Source: Arthrobacter crystallopoietes
Lineage (GTDB): Bacteria; Actinomycetota; Actinomycetes; Actinomycetales; Micrococcaceae
Direction of reading: 5' to 3'
Length of the DNA: 64,000 nt
NCBI RefSeq assembly: GCF_002849715.1
Contig: NZ_CP018863.1
Location: forward strand, 2,418,001-2,482,000
In this document: positions 10,999 to 18,925 of the stretch, in pieces
Numbering within the stretch: position 1 is the stretch's first letter
How the letters are laid out: every line of letters begins with the position of its first letter
Translations under genes and position numbers: made by a program
Notes under the pieces: generated by a model
Databases searched by the model: none
What the model was told of the DNA's origin: nothing
The model's input: the letters and a program-made list of their open reading frames with translations, nothing else

Positions 10999-11463
10999 AT
11001 GACCGCTTCATCAGGCCGCATCGACGCCCGCGGCAACGAGAAAACCAATGTGCAGAAGGCCGCCATGGCCGTCGGGGCCGTATTCCTGTTGGTCGGCATT
11101 CTGGGGTTCATCCCCGGCGTCACGACCAATTACGACCAGATGTCCTTCGCCGGCCATGAATCGGAGTCCATGCTGCTAGGCGTTTTCCAGGTCTCCATCC
11201 TCCATAACATCGTCCACCTGCTCTTCGGCATCGCCGGCATTGCCATGGCGAAGACTGTTTCGGGCGCCCGCAACTACCTGATCTGGGGCGGGGCCGTTTA
11301 CCTGGTGCTGTGGCTGTACGGCTTGATCATCGGACACGAAACCGCAGCCAATTTCGTCCCCGTCAATACCGCGGACAACTGGCTGCACTTCGTCCTGGGC
11401 GTTGCCATGATAGCCCTCGGCGTCCTGCTCACCCGCAGCCGCTCAGCCGTCCGGCACACCTAG
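10999..11463 (+). CDS. DUF4383 membrane protein
   Basis: The 154-residue protein belongs to DUF4383, small actinobacterial membrane proteins with four predicted helices. Visible are AAMAVGAVFLLVGILGFIPG, a loop ending in LLGVFQVSILHNIVHLLFGI, the YLIWGGAVYLVLWLYGLI helix and a last WLHFVLGVAMIALGV helix. No enzymatic motif is present and the role is unknown. The ATG at 10999 gives the usual short cytoplasmic lead. A GTG at 10942 would add 19 residues unlike the family. The gene stands alone downstream of the GAF-ANTAR gene. Confidence 0.8.
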   Translation: MTASSGRIDARGNEKTNVQKAAMAVGAVFLLVGILGFIPGVTTNYDQMSFAGHESESMLLGVFQVSILHNIVHLLFGIAGIAMAKTVSGARNYLIWGGAVYLVLWLYGLIIGHETAANFVPVNTADNWLHFVLGVAMIALGVLLTRSRSAVRHT

Positions 11464-11553
11464 TCCCATCGAAGAACAAGCGGAGCCGCTCGGAAGTGAT
11501 GGCAGTGCTGACAGTGCTGCCATCACTTCTTGCTGGCCGGCGAAAGGTGCATC

Positions 11554-11979
11554 ATGAAGAGATCCCGGCTGGCGGTGGCCCATGGCCTGTTCAACTTGAC
11601 GGCAGGTCTCTGGCCGTTGCTGCACTACCGCAGTTTTGAGGCGGTGTCAGGGCCTAAAGCAGACGCCTGGCTGGTCAAATGCGTGGGCGGCCTGGCAGTC
11701 GGCGCGGGCTATGCGCAGCTGCGCGGCCGGGCGTCACCGGAAGGACTGGCCTCCGCTCGACGCATCGGGGTGGGAACGGCGGGGACTTTTGCAGCGGTCG
11801 ATCTGATCTATGGCGGGACGGGGCGCATCAGCCCTGTGTATCTGCTCGATGCGCTTGTGGAAGCAATGTGGCTGCGGGCCTGGGCGAAGGATCTGATGGT
11901 CGAACGCTACGACTGCCCCGCCAGGCCGATCGACCAACGACGGCGGATCGGCCCGGCTTCCGTTCTGGATGTCCCGTAG
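11554..11979 (+). CDS. Hypothetical membrane protein, 141 aa
   Basis: I do not recognise a named family. The protein starts MKRSRLAVAHGLFNLTAGLWPLL and has about four weak hydrophobic segments, including WLVKCVGGLAVGAGYAQL and VGTAGTFAAVDLIYGG, so it is probably an integral membrane protein. The C-terminal 40 residues are charged. GAAAGG lies before the ATG. It follows the DUF4383 gene by 90 bases and may share its transcript. One copy of the ACGACGGCGG motif lies near its 3' end at 11937-11946. Confidence 0.6.
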   Translation: MKRSRLAVAHGLFNLTAGLWPLLHYRSFEAVSGPKADAWLVKCVGGLAVGAGYAQLRGRASPEGLASARRIGVGTAGTFAAVDLIYGGTGRISPVYLLDALVEAMWLRAWAKDLMVERYDCPARPIDQRRRIGPASVLDVP

Positions 11980-11994
11980 GACGGGCGGCTGCAG

Positions 11995-12216
11995 CTAGCC
12001 GGGGAACTGCACGTAGGGCGCGTCCCCGTCGCCGTCGTTGTCTGTATCGCCGAAGGCTTTCTTTTCCAGCTCTTCCGCCTTCTCGGGATCTCCGCCGTGC
12101 GCGCGGTCCTCGTCCTGCTCAAGCCGGCGGGCTCCGCCTTCGGTGTCGTCCTGGTTGCCAATTATCCCGTCCGATGCGCTGTCCGGGGCCTCGGTATTCG
12201 GGTTTTCTTCAGACAT
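11995..12216 (-). CDS. Short acidic, probably disordered protein, 73 aa
   Basis: This small protein is dominated by Asp, Glu, Gly and Asn, with a short charged helix (DPEKAEELEKKAFGDTDNDG) near its end and a YVQFPG tail. It has a clear ribosome site, GAAGG six bases before the ATG at 12216, which argues that it is translated. I know no function. Similar short acidic proteins with good ribosome sites lie at 12810-12986, 13564-13701, 15862-16038 and 24343-24537, all on the minus strand. The 279-base gap upstream (12217-12495) shows no gene. Confidence 0.6.
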   Translation of the reverse strand: MSEENPNTEAPDSASDGIIGNQDDTEGGARRLEQDEDRAHGGDPEKAEELEKKAFGDTDNDGDGDAPYVQFPG

Positions 12217-12495
12217 GTTCTGCCTTCTTTCCTTCGGCTGAGTGGTCTGCGGGTGGGCCTGCACTCCCAGCCTAGGCAGGCCCAAGAAGCCTGCCAAGGG
12301 CTCATCCGGGACCGGCCGGAATGAGTTTTGTTACGCGGCTTCGACGCATGGCGGTGCCCGTTGCTCCGGGGGGCGAATTTTCGTACTCTTATTCCGACCA
12401 AAAGCTTGGTCATCGGCCTCTAATGGGAGAGAAGCCAATGAAGTACCACACGCAACGATGCGTACGTCTCGACTTTGCAGAAGTCGGAGACGACC

Positions 12496-12777
12496 ATGGC
12501 GCTTTCTGACTACGAGCGTCAGCAGCTGTTCCTGCTTGAGCAGCAACTCAGGGCGGATGATCCCGCCCTGGTGCAAACCCTGTCCCTCGCTCCGGCTCCG
12601 GCCGTTCCCCATCGCACCCTCGTAGCCGGCTGGCTGCTGGTGCTTTGCGGAGCGACGGCGGTGCTGTGGGGAGCTTACGCCAGTTTCGTCGGAGCGGCCG
12701 TTGTGGGCCTGCTGTTCGTCGCGGCCGGTTTGTACTGGGCAGAGAATCCCGGCAGCAGGAAACTAAGAAGAATGTAG
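12496..12777 (+). CDS. DUF3040 membrane protein
   Basis: The 93-residue protein matches DUF3040: an N-terminal MALSDYERQQLFLLEQQL segment, a central DPALVQTL, and two adjacent membrane helices (TLVAGWLLVLCGATAVLWG and VGAAVVGLLFVAAGL). DUF3040 proteins are short actinobacterial membrane proteins of unknown function. The start at 12496 has GGAG six bases upstream. Its stop is about 30 bases from a convergent small gene. Confidence 0.8.
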   Translation: MALSDYERQQLFLLEQQLRADDPALVQTLSLAPAPAVPHRTLVAGWLLVLCGATAVLWGAYASFVGAAVVGLLFVAAGLYWAENPGSRKLRRM

Positions 12778-12809
12778 TCGCCCGGGTTCGCTCAGGAATC
12801 CTCCGTCCG

Positions 12810-12986
12810 TCAGCCTTTTGCAGAGTCCGCGTCCGGCTCGTCAGGCGTCTGGCCTTGCTCGACGTCAGCCCCCTCGGCTGGTGCCTGCGGGTGCTGCCCG
12901 GAATCGGTGGGCCGCTGGGGGCGTTCGCCTTCGGCGGGCATTTCGCTGTGCTCGCGGGGTTCGTTGCCGGACTCGGCTTCCGTCAT
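12810..12986 (-). CDS. Short acidic, probably disordered protein, 58 aa
   Basis: This 58-residue reading frame starts MTEAESGNEPREHSEM and is made almost entirely of Glu, Pro, Gly, Asp and Gln, so it should be disordered and soluble. The reason to call it a gene is a perfect AGGAGG five bases before the ATG at 12986, together with its place in a group of similar small acidic genes. No homologue or role is known to me. It sits 47 bases before the end of the DUF3072 gene on the same strand. Confidence 0.55.
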   Translation of the reverse strand: MTEAESGNEPREHSEMPAEGERPQRPTDSGQHPQAPAEGADVEQGQTPDEPDADSAKG

Positions 12987-13033
12987 GGTGTCCTCCTGGT
13001 TGCGGTCCCCATTGTGCGGGCTCCGGTCGTTGA

Positions 13034-13267
13034 TTACTGATCCTTCGCGAGCCGGTTGCTTGATTTCTGCAGCCGATCGATGTGCTCCGACGCTTCGGCC
13101 TTGGTCAGGTTGGCGGGCAGTTCCTCTCCGGCCTCACGGGCGAGTGTGTCCAGATAGCTGCGTTGGGCGTCGGTCATTGGTTCATCGCCGGTGACCCATT
13201 CCTCCGGGTCCCGGTTGATGTCCCCGCCGGATTCCGGCGTCGGGCTGCCGAGGGTTTCTTCTGCCAT
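13034..13267 (-). CDS. DUF3072 family protein
   Basis: The 77-residue protein contains the DUF3072 pattern MTDAQRSYLDTLAREAGEEL followed by PANLTKAEASEHIDRLQ, a short helical domain found in many actinobacteria and proteobacteria, often in stress-related neighbourhoods. It is preceded by about 25 acidic residues. Function is unknown. The ATG at 13267 has GGAGC nearby. An upstream in-frame start would add a His/Thr-rich run that looks non-coding. Confidence 0.75.
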   Translation of the reverse strand: MAEETLGSPTPESGGDINRDPEEWVTGDEPMTDAQRSYLDTLAREAGEELPANLTKAEASEHIDRLQKSSNRLAKDQ

Positions 13268-13319
13268 GGGGCTGCTCCAATCTCGCTGGGTCGTGTGCGT
13301 ATGCGTGCGCGTTGGGTGG

Positions 13320-13478
13320 TTAGTGACTCCGGACATGAGGCTTGATCGGTTTGACGGCGGGGAACAGCGCCACCATCTGGGTGGCGAAAATTCGCAGGGC
13401 CAGATTGGCCGGCATGCGCGGCTGGCCGAAGAATGTCTTGCCGCTCGGATTCCTGTGCTTCGTTTCCGTCGGTGCCAT
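13320..13478 (-). other. 52-codon reading frame, possible remnant of a POT-type transporter N-terminus
   Basis: This reading frame begins MAPTETKHRN and then GKTFFGQPRMPANL, which resembles the opening of proton-coupled oligopeptide transporters. After that the sequence (ALRIFATQMVALFP) drifts from the expected WERFSFYGM segment and stops early. It could be a decayed 5' fragment or a chance similarity. GGGGAAC lies just before the ATG. The rest of 13268-13563 shows no gene. Confidence 0.3.
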
Positions 13479-13563
13479 AGTTCCCCATGCTCCCACCGGC
13501 CGTGGGACCTGTCACGGGGACAGTGGGAATCGGCCTATCGGCTGAGGCACTGATCAGCCGCCG

Positions 13564-13701
13564 TTAGTCGTCGGTATCGGGGCCCTCTGCAGCGTCCTGC
13601 GAGTGCGGATGGGAGACGTAAGGGATCTGCTCCAGCTCTCCTTCCACCGCGTCCTCACTGTGCCGGCGGTCGTTCTCCTGCGGAAATACTGGTGTTGTCA
13701 T
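13564..13701 (-). CDS. Short acidic, probably disordered protein, 45 aa
   Basis: The 45-residue protein starts MTTPVFPQENDRRHSEDAVE and ends with an acidic DAAEGPDTDD tail. GGAGGA lies eight bases before the ATG at 13701, a strong sign of translation. It overlaps the last 47 bases of the PAP2 gene in another frame, so its ribosome site lies inside that gene and the two are probably coupled. I cannot assign a function. It belongs to the set of short acidic genes in 12-16 kb. Confidence 0.5.
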   Translation of the reverse strand: MTTPVFPQENDRRHSEDAVEGELEQIPYVSHPHSQDAAEGPDTDD

Positions 13702-14611
13702 GGCTGCTGTCCTCCAGCGGGCGCGCCCGTCGTACGTAGGCGGGCTGATGCTTCCAAGGTACCCCCGGGCCGGATCCAGTTCCACCCCTGCCGGTCCTGG
13801 CCTGCCGACGGCCACCTGCCCTGCGGTATCTGACGGTCAGGAACAGCCGGTGGATCGTGATGACGGTGGCAAGCCAGGCAATGCCCAGCGTCCACGCGAC
13901 CAGGACATCGGTAAACCAATGGTGGCCCAGGAAGACCCGGCTCAGCCCCATAGCGACGGCGAACAGCGCGGCACCTGCGATAGTCAGCACACGGGCATGC
14001 TTTGAGCTATGCCTCAGAACCAACAGGTAGGCGACGACGCCGGCGATGACGATCGAGTTGAGCGAGTGGCCGCTGGGAAAGGACGGCGAATGCTCGAAGG
14101 GCGCCACAGCCGAGGAAAGCGGCGGCCGGGTGCGGCCGATGACTTCCTTGCCGGCAATAGTCATGAGTAGGGAACCGCCGGCAGCGGCAGCGGTGAGAAC
14201 CAGCGGTGTCCAGGACTTTCGCTGCAGCGTCAGCGCGAGAAGCGCCAAAGCTGCAAGAACCGTCATGCCGACGCCGCCGCCGAGATTCGTGAAGGCCGTC
14301 ATCGCCGCGTTGGCTTCCGGCGACCGCAGAGTCACGGCAGTGTCCAATAGTGGTTGGTCCAGCACGGCGACGCCGTCGGATTCGGCAACGGCTTCGTAGA
14401 CTTCGGCCGAAAGAGCAGTCAGCGCCGTGGCAATGATGGCCCCGGCCGCGAGCGTGAGCATCAGCGCGGTGTGCGGACCGAGCAGGCGGCTGGCCCTTTC
14501 CATCGCGCGGGCGAAAAACCGTCCTACCGGTGTCTTCCACCGCGTGAGATCCTTGCTGCCGACAAAACGGTCCTCTGCAAGCTCCGGCGGCTTGTGCCGC
14601 TCAGGTGTCAT
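13655..14611 (-). CDS. PAP2-superfamily phosphatase, membrane
   Basis: The 318-residue protein has all three signature motifs of the type 2 phosphatidic acid phosphatase family: KEVIGRTRPP, PSFPSGHSLN and SRVFLGHHWFTD, with catalytic His in the last two. About six hydrophobic segments surround them. Such enzymes remove phosphate from lipid pyrophosphates or phosphatidic acid at the outer membrane face, often recycling undecaprenyl pyrophosphate. The ATG at 14611 overlaps the stop of the CtaG-like gene (ATGA), which fixes the start and shows coupling. The C-terminal 45 residues are basic and unlike the family and may be loosely constrained. The exact lipid substrate is not determined. Confidence 0.88.
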   Translation of the reverse strand: MTPERHKPPELAEDRFVGSKDLTRWKTPVGRFFARAMERASRLLGPHTALMLTLAAGAIIATALTALSAEVYEAVAESDGVAVLDQPLLDTAVTLRSPEANAAMTAFTNLGGGVGMTVLAALALLALTLQRKSWTPLVLTAAAAGGSLLMTIAGKEVIGRTRPPLSSAVAPFEHSPSFPSGHSLNSIVIAGVVAYLLVLRHSSKHARVLTIAGAALFAVAMGLSRVFLGHHWFTDVLVAWTLGIAWLATVITIHRLFLTVRYRRAGGRRQARTGRGGTGSGPGVPWKHQPAYVRRARPLEDSSHDNTSISAGERPPAQ

Positions 14612-15402
14612 GCCGCCGGTCCTGTGCTGGAACTGCGTACGACGGCGGCGGGAACCTTGCGTGCGCCGGTGCGGTACCACTGGTGCCACAGCAAGATAAT
14701 GAGTGCGAGTTCAACGGCGCCCCCGGCGTAGTACATGAGTTGACCTCCGGTTTCTGCCTGGCCGGTAGGGACTCCGGCTGGCGGCATGGCGTACAAGCTC
14801 TTGGCCAAAACGTTGTGTGCAGCGATGGTCACGACCAGCACAGTGCACCGGTAGCCATGCTTCGGACGATGCGGAGCCGGATCCCGACCCACGATTGCTG
14901 CTGTGAAAAGGTATCCGGCAGCCAGCACATGGCCCATGACCAGCCAGTGGATAAGAACGGAGTCCTGCATGCCCTGATAAAGGGCTGTCCGGTACATCAC
15001 CCACATGCCGCCCACATTCAGTATCGCGGCAACTGATGGATCGGTTAGAACCCGTGCGGGCTTGCTCTTGAGCAGCGCGGACAGCCGCCGGGCCGGAACC
15101 ACCTGAAGCGTGCGCAACGCCAAGGTGACCGGCCGGGACAACACAAGGAACAACGGCGCCACCATACCGGCCAGCACATGGGCGGCGACGTTCGCGGTGA
15201 AATCCTGATGGCCGAGCGCCGCTAAGGGGCCAGCAAAGGTTGAAGCGGCGGTGATCATGCCGAGAATGAAACAGGCCGAGCGGCGCTTCGGCCACGCTCC
15301 GGCTATCCGCGGGGAAGCGGCCGAGAAGAGATAGGCGGCGACTGCGACCAGCGCCGGCAGGAAGAGCGCAGCTTCGAGCAGGAAGCCGCCGTGGTCATGC
15401 AT
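14608..15402 (-). CDS. CtaG-like cytochrome c oxidase assembly protein
   Basis: The 264-residue protein belongs to the caa3-type CtaG membrane family: about seven hydrophobic segments, with histidines in GHQDFTANVAAHVLAGMVAPLF, LIHWLVMGHVLAAGYLF and TIAAHNVLAKSLY that fit copper or haem handling during oxidase assembly. It starts MHDHGGFLLEAALFLPAL. It overlaps the DUF2243 gene upstream by eight bases and the PAP2 gene downstream by ATGA, so the three are translated together. Whether it serves the oxidase or a copper stress role is not shown; no oxidase genes are in the window. Confidence 0.85.
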   Translation of the reverse strand: MHDHGGFLLEAALFLPALVAVAAYLFSAASPRIAGAWPKRRSACFILGMITAASTFAGPLAALGHQDFTANVAAHVLAGMVAPLFLVLSRPVTLALRTLQVVPARRLSALLKSKPARVLTDPSVAAILNVGGMWVMYRTALYQGMQDSVLIHWLVMGHVLAAGYLFTAAIVGRDPAPHRPKHGYRCTVLVVTIAAHNVLAKSLYAMPPAGVPTGQAETGGQLMYYAGGAVELALIILLWHQWYRTGARKVPAAVVRSSSTGPAA

Positions 15403-15859
15403 CGTGCTCCAGGCCGTCCCGGGCCGGCCGGCCGCGGAACAGCAGAATAGCGCCGGCCAGCATCACCAAGACTGCGGTGACATTCCAGCCGACGTCGTAG
15501 GGCAGCAGGTCCACGTTGTAGCGGATCTGGTGCAGGCCCAGCAATTTGTGCTGGACCAGGCCGTCGTACAGTTGGAATGCTCCGGCGCCGATGAGCCCTG
15601 CACCCGCCCACAGCCGGCGGCGCAGCTCGTGCCGCCGTCGTAAATCAGCGAACAGGAACAAGCCGGCGATTGTGGCGAACCAGCTGAAGGCATGGAACAG
15701 GCCGTCCGAAACGAGCCCGGCCGCTGTGGTGCCGCGGTCGTAGAAATGATGCCAATGCAAAAGCTGGTGGAAAACCACCTCGTCCAGAAAAGCGATGACA
15801 CCCAACCCGAAGAGCAGCCCGGAAGTGAGGTTCCTCCGCCGGGCTGCAGGAGTCCGCAT
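15395..15859 (-). CDS. DUF2243 membrane protein
   Basis: The 154-residue protein matches DUF2243: GLLFGLGVIAFLDEVVFHQL, then HWHHFYD, and GLFHAFSWFATIAGLFLF, with histidines spaced across four predicted helices. In many genomes DUF2243 genes sit next to ctaG-like genes, as here, which suggests a joint role in copper or oxidase biology, though that is inferred. It overlaps the next gene by eight bases. One ACGACGGCGG copy (15632-15641, minus) lies within it. Confidence 0.85.
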   Translation of the reverse strand: MRTPAARRRNLTSGLLFGLGVIAFLDEVVFHQLLHWHHFYDRGTTAAGLVSDGLFHAFSWFATIAGLFLFADLRRRHELRRRLWAGAGLIGAGAFQLYDGLVQHKLLGLHQIRYNVDLLPYDVGWNVTAVLVMLAGAILLFRGRPARDGLEHDA

Positions 15860-15861
15860 AC

Positions 15862-16038
15862 TCAGTCCTGCGGGTTCCGTTTCAGCGGATCCTGCTCCCC
15901 GGTGGATTCAGCGAGAGCGTCCTCCGGTTTGCGGTCGGCCGCCGGGTCGCCGCTGCCGACGTAGCCTGCGGGAACTGCACCCCCGGCTTTGGTTTGCTGC
16001 TCATCGCGGATGTTGTCGGTGTGGTCTTTGTCGTTCAC
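15862..16038 (-). CDS. Short charged protein, 58 aa
   Basis: The frame begins at a GTG (16038) with GAGGA six bases upstream and overlaps the end of the upstream gene as GTGA, which supports translational coupling. The product is hydrophilic, with NDKDHTDNIRDEQQTK, a small GAVPAGYVGSGDP stretch and a charged tail. No domain is recognised. It is the fourth member of the short acidic or charged gene group and lies two bases upstream of the DUF2243 gene, so it is probably part of the same operon. Confidence 0.55.
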   Translation of the reverse strand: MNDKDHTDNIRDEQQTKAGGAVPAGYVGSGDPAADRKPEDALAESTGEQDPLKRNPQD

Positions 16039-16313
16039 GCCGGTTCCTCGAGGGTGAAGCCGCATTCGCAGCGGTAGGTCGTCACCGGATGCGGCTCGGC
16101 CAGCGCGGCGGGATGTACTGCGGCACCTGACGGTTCCGCCCCGACCAGCAGAGGTTCGGTGACGGACAGGTGATCGGCATCGACCACCTGCATCGGCCTG
16201 CGGCAGTGCACCCTGTTTCTCATCGTGTGAAGCAGTGATGCGTCCGCGGGAAGGAACTGTGCGAGTGAAGGTGCGCTAAAGGTCGACGGTACTGCGTTCG
16301 GTCTGTCAATCAT
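16035..16313 (-). CDS. Hypothetical protein with C-terminal CxC motif, 92 aa
   Basis: I do not recognise this protein. It has an unstructured Ser/Pro/Ala start, a middle with RVHCRRPMQVVDADHLSVTEP that reads like a short beta domain, and an ending YRCECGFTLEEP that could bind metal together with the earlier Cys. The ATG at 16313 is chosen over an in-frame TTG at 16334 that lies in the likely ribosome site GGAAGG. It is the first gene of the run that continues through the small charged protein, DUF2243, CtaG-like and PAP2 genes. Confidence 0.55.
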   Translation of the reverse strand: MIDRPNAVPSTFSAPSLAQFLPADASLLHTMRNRVHCRRPMQVVDADHLSVTEPLLVGAEPSGAAVHPAALAEPHPVTTYRCECGFTLEEPA

Positions 16314-16421
16314 GCTTTCGTTCGTGCCTTCCAAATTGGGGTACTACTAAAGCCAAGCATGCTTATTATGGCGAAGGCAAGCTCGAATCGGCGCCTGTGG
16401 ATATGCTATGCGGACGCTTGA

Positions 16422-16679
16422 CTACGATGATGGCTTATTTCCACCAAGTCCTGGATTGCCGTTGTTGTCCCCTCCGCTGAGCCGCTTCCTGGCTTCATGG
16501 CGGGCGCGCTGGATCTTGTCAGTGTGCTTGCCCTTGGTCGCTTTGTCCGCGGCGTCGGCGGCCCGCTCAACCAGTTTGGCTCCGGCCTGCTTTGTCTTGG
16601 GATTCTGCAGCGCCTGCTTAACCTTCGGGTTGCGCGCCAGTTCCTGCGCGATCTTGCCGAACTTGCTGAATCCTGCCAT
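16422..16679 (-). CDS. Small basic/helical protein, MT0933-antitoxin-like
   Basis: The 85-residue protein is helical and lysine/alanine-rich: FSKFGKIAQELARNPKVKQA then GAKLVERAADAADKATKGKH and a basic tail. The pattern DKATKGKHTDKIQRARHEA resembles small actinobacterial proteins annotated as MT0933-like antitoxins, though no toxin gene is adjacent, so that label is only a similarity. The ATG at 16679 is preferred over in-frame upstream starts because those run into a Cys-rich out-of-family segment. Confidence 0.6.
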   Translation of the reverse strand: MAGFSKFGKIAQELARNPKVKQALQNPKTKQAGAKLVERAADAADKATKGKHTDKIQRARHEARKRLSGGDNNGNPGLGGNKPSS

Positions 16680-16895
16680 GAGATGTGCCTGCTTTCGTTG
16701 CCTCTTCGCCGCGCAGTCCCAGATGACGCGCGGTCCTCCAGCTCCACATCCTAGACAAAGAGTCTGGGGAGTTTCTGGGTGACGGGCCATGCCTGCCTAT
16801 TGACAGCGCAGATGGGACCTCTGCATTCTGGGCGGACGTGCTCCATTGATGTTCCAGAGGCGATGCCGTCAAGCGGCCAGAGTGGCAGGACAATC

Positions 16896-17966
16896 GTGAA
16901 ACGTGACCTCCAGAAACAGCCGGCAGGAAACCGGCGCAGTATCTTGGGCATGGCCGTGGTGATTGCGTTTCTGCTGGTCGCCGGGTGGGGTATGTTCTTC
17001 GCCGTCGTATTACCCGGGCAATATGAACTCGCGGACCAAGCACCCTTTGGGCTCGGGCTGGCCTTTACTGCTTTCGTTCTCGGAGCCCGCCACGCGTTCG
17101 ACGCCGACCATATTGCGGCAGTGGACAACACCACACGCAAGCTCGTGGGGGAGGGCCGCCGGCCGGTGTCCGTGGGGTTCTGGTTCGCGTTGGGCCATTC
17201 GACTGTTGTGATCGTTGCCGTCGCGCTGCTGGCCGCCGGCCTGAATCTGCTGGCCGACCAGATCTCCGACGACGATTCAGTGCTCGCCTCCATTACCGGA
17301 CTCTGGGGCGTTATCGTCTCCGGGCTGTTCCTGCTGCTGATCGGCTCACTGAACCTGTACTCGTTCATCGGGATCGCCCGCATTTTCCGCCAATTACAGA
17401 GCGGCGAATATAACGAGGCCGAGATGGAGGAACTGTTGCAAAACCGCGGCCTCATCAACCGCATTCTGGGGCCGCTGGCCCGTCAGATCGATCGGCCCTG
17501 GAAGATGTATCCCATCGGTTTGCTGTTCGGACTGGGCTTCGATACGGCCACAACGATCGGACTGTTTGTCATCGGCGGCAGCGCCGCCTTGGCCGCACCG
17601 TGGTATGTGGTCCTCGTCCTGCCGGTTCTGTTCACTGCCGGCATGACGCTGTTCGATACGCTCGATGGCATTTTCATGCACCGGGCCTATCAATGGGCAT
17701 ATGCCCGCCCGGTCCGGAAGGTGTACTACAACCTCATGGTCACCGGCATGTCCGTCGTCGTAGCTTTCCTGGTCGGCGGGGTAGGGCTGCTGGGACTGCT
17801 GGCAGAGAAAATGCCGGTGCAGAGCGGTCCCCTTGCCTGGGTGGCTTCGGTGAATCTGGAGAACTTCGGCTTCATGATCTGCGGGCTGTTCGCGGTGACC
17901 TGGCTGGCCGCCGTCGCGTACTGGAAACTGGGCAAAATCGAGGCCCGCTACTCGCTGCCGGACTGA
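16896..17966 (+). CDS. HoxN/HupN/NixA nickel-cobalt permease
   Basis: The 356-residue protein is a NiCoT-family nickel/cobalt permease. The signature RHAFDADHIAAVDN sits in the second helix (His66 to His72), followed by the conserved LGFDTATTIGL and LFTAGMTLFDTLDG motifs and about eight membrane segments. It lies immediately before the urease cluster and should import the nickel needed for the urease active site. The GTG at 16896 has AGGA five bases upstream. An ATG at 16863 is an alternative that would add 11 residues. It is about 110 bases before ureA and may share a transcript. Confidence 0.93.
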   Translation: MKRDLQKQPAGNRRSILGMAVVIAFLLVAGWGMFFAVVLPGQYELADQAPFGLGLAFTAFVLGARHAFDADHIAAVDNTTRKLVGEGRRPVSVGFWFALGHSTVVIVAVALLAAGLNLLADQISDDDSVLASITGLWGVIVSGLFLLLIGSLNLYSFIGIARIFRQLQSGEYNEAEMEELLQNRGLINRILGPLARQIDRPWKMYPIGLLFGLGFDTATTIGLFVIGGSAALAAPWYVVLVLPVLFTAGMTLFDTLDGIFMHRAYQWAYARPVRKVYYNLMVTGMSVVVAFLVGGVGLLGLLAEKMPVQSGPLAWVASVNLENFGFMICGLFAVTWLAAVAYWKLGKIEARYSLPD

Positions 17967-18080
17967 TCGTCCATGACAGCAGCGGCCATTGCCGGGCCTA
18001 GACCCCGTGGCTACACTCAAGTTGTACTGCGGTTCGAGTTGCCAGTAAGCACGTCTCTTGAGAATGCTTGGAGTCCGCCG

Positions 18081-18383
18081 ATGTTGCTAAGTACCTTTGA
18101 AGTTGAACGCCTGATGACTTACACGGCCGCCAAACTCGCGATGGAGCGGAAGGGCCGTGGGCTGAAGCTCAACCTGCCTGAAGCCACCGCGATTATCACC
18201 TCCTATTTGCTAGAGGGAGCCAGGAACGGCGACACAGTTGCGGATCTGATGGAATCGGGCCGTGAAGTCCTCAGCCGGGACGACGTGATGGAAGGTGTCC
18301 CGGAGATGCTGGCCCAGGTTCAGGTCGAGGCCACCTTCCCTGACGGAACAAAACTCATCACGGTCACGGGACCGATCCAATGA
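18081..18383 (+). CDS. ureA: Urease subunit gamma
   Basis: The 100-residue protein is the small gamma subunit of nickel urease, which hydrolyses urea to ammonia and carbamate. It contains [41 protein letters not shown] and the closing [17 protein letters not shown], all characteristic. The usual MxLTPRE start is replaced by [20 protein letters not shown], a divergent variant. It overlaps ureB by ATGA, so the structural subunits are translated together. Confidence 0.95.
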   Translation: MLLSTFEVERLMTYTAAKLAMERKGRGLKLNLPEATAIITSYLLEGARNGDTVADLMESGREVLSRDDVMEGVPEMLAQVQVEATFPDGTKLITVTGPIQ

Positions 18384-18925
18384 GGATCACCGAAAACCCG
18401 TTCAGCAATCCAGCCCTGACCAGCCGGGAAACGGATGATAATTACAGCCATCCCAGCGACAACCCCGGCTACGACACCGACGTGGTCTATAACCACAAGA
18501 CGCGTCATCCTTCCTCGGGTGCCAGCGGGACGAGCCAGCCGCGGCGTCCGGGAACCAGCGAACGGCAGTCACCCACCCGGCAAAGCAGCCAGAAAGTGGT
18601 GGCTTACGAGCCCATCATCCCGGGAGAAGTCCTTTACGGCGACGAACCGGTGCAGATCAACGCGGGCGCCGAAGTGACCGTCCTGCGGGTCGAGAACACT
18701 GCTGACCGGCCCGTCCAGGTCGGATCCCACTACCACTTCGCCGAAGTGAACTCAGGGCTGCAATTCGACCGTGATGCGGCGTGGGGCAAGCGGCTGAACG
18801 TCCTGTCCGGCGGCTCCATGCGTTTCGAACCGGGCGCCGCCGAAGAAGTGGAACTGATCCCGATTCGCGGGGCCAGAATCGTCCTTGGCCTCAGAGGGTT
18901 GTGCAAAGGAAACCTCGATGGGTGA
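18380..18925 (+). CDS. ureB: Urease subunit beta with long N-terminal extension
   Basis: The 181-residue protein contains the complete beta subunit from about residue 77 ([18 protein letters not shown], then [15 protein letters not shown] and GSMRFEPG). Free-standing UreB is normally near 100-110 residues, so the first 76 residues are extra. They are rich in Ser, Thr, Asn, Pro and Arg and look disordered. The frame is fixed by the ATGA overlap with ureA, so the extension is not a start-site error. Its role is unknown. The gene overlaps ureC by eight bases. Confidence 0.93.
   Translation: MRITENPFSNPALTSRETDDNYSHPSDNPGYDTDVVYNHKTRHPSSGASGTSQPRRPGTSERQSPTRQSSQKVVAYEPIIPGEVLYGDEPVQINAGAEVTVLRVENTADRPVQVGSHYHFAEVNSGLQFDRDAAWGKRLNVLSGGSMRFEPGAAEEVELIPIRGARIVLGLRGLCKGNLDG

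Noticed and set aside
12321..12509. 62-codon frame on the plus strand before the DUF3040 gene
   Set aside because: No ribosome site or family match, and it overlaps the start of the DUF3040 gene in another frame.
16422..16679. Complete toxin-antitoxin pair
   Set aside because: The small protein only resembles MT0933-type antitoxins. No toxin gene is next to it.
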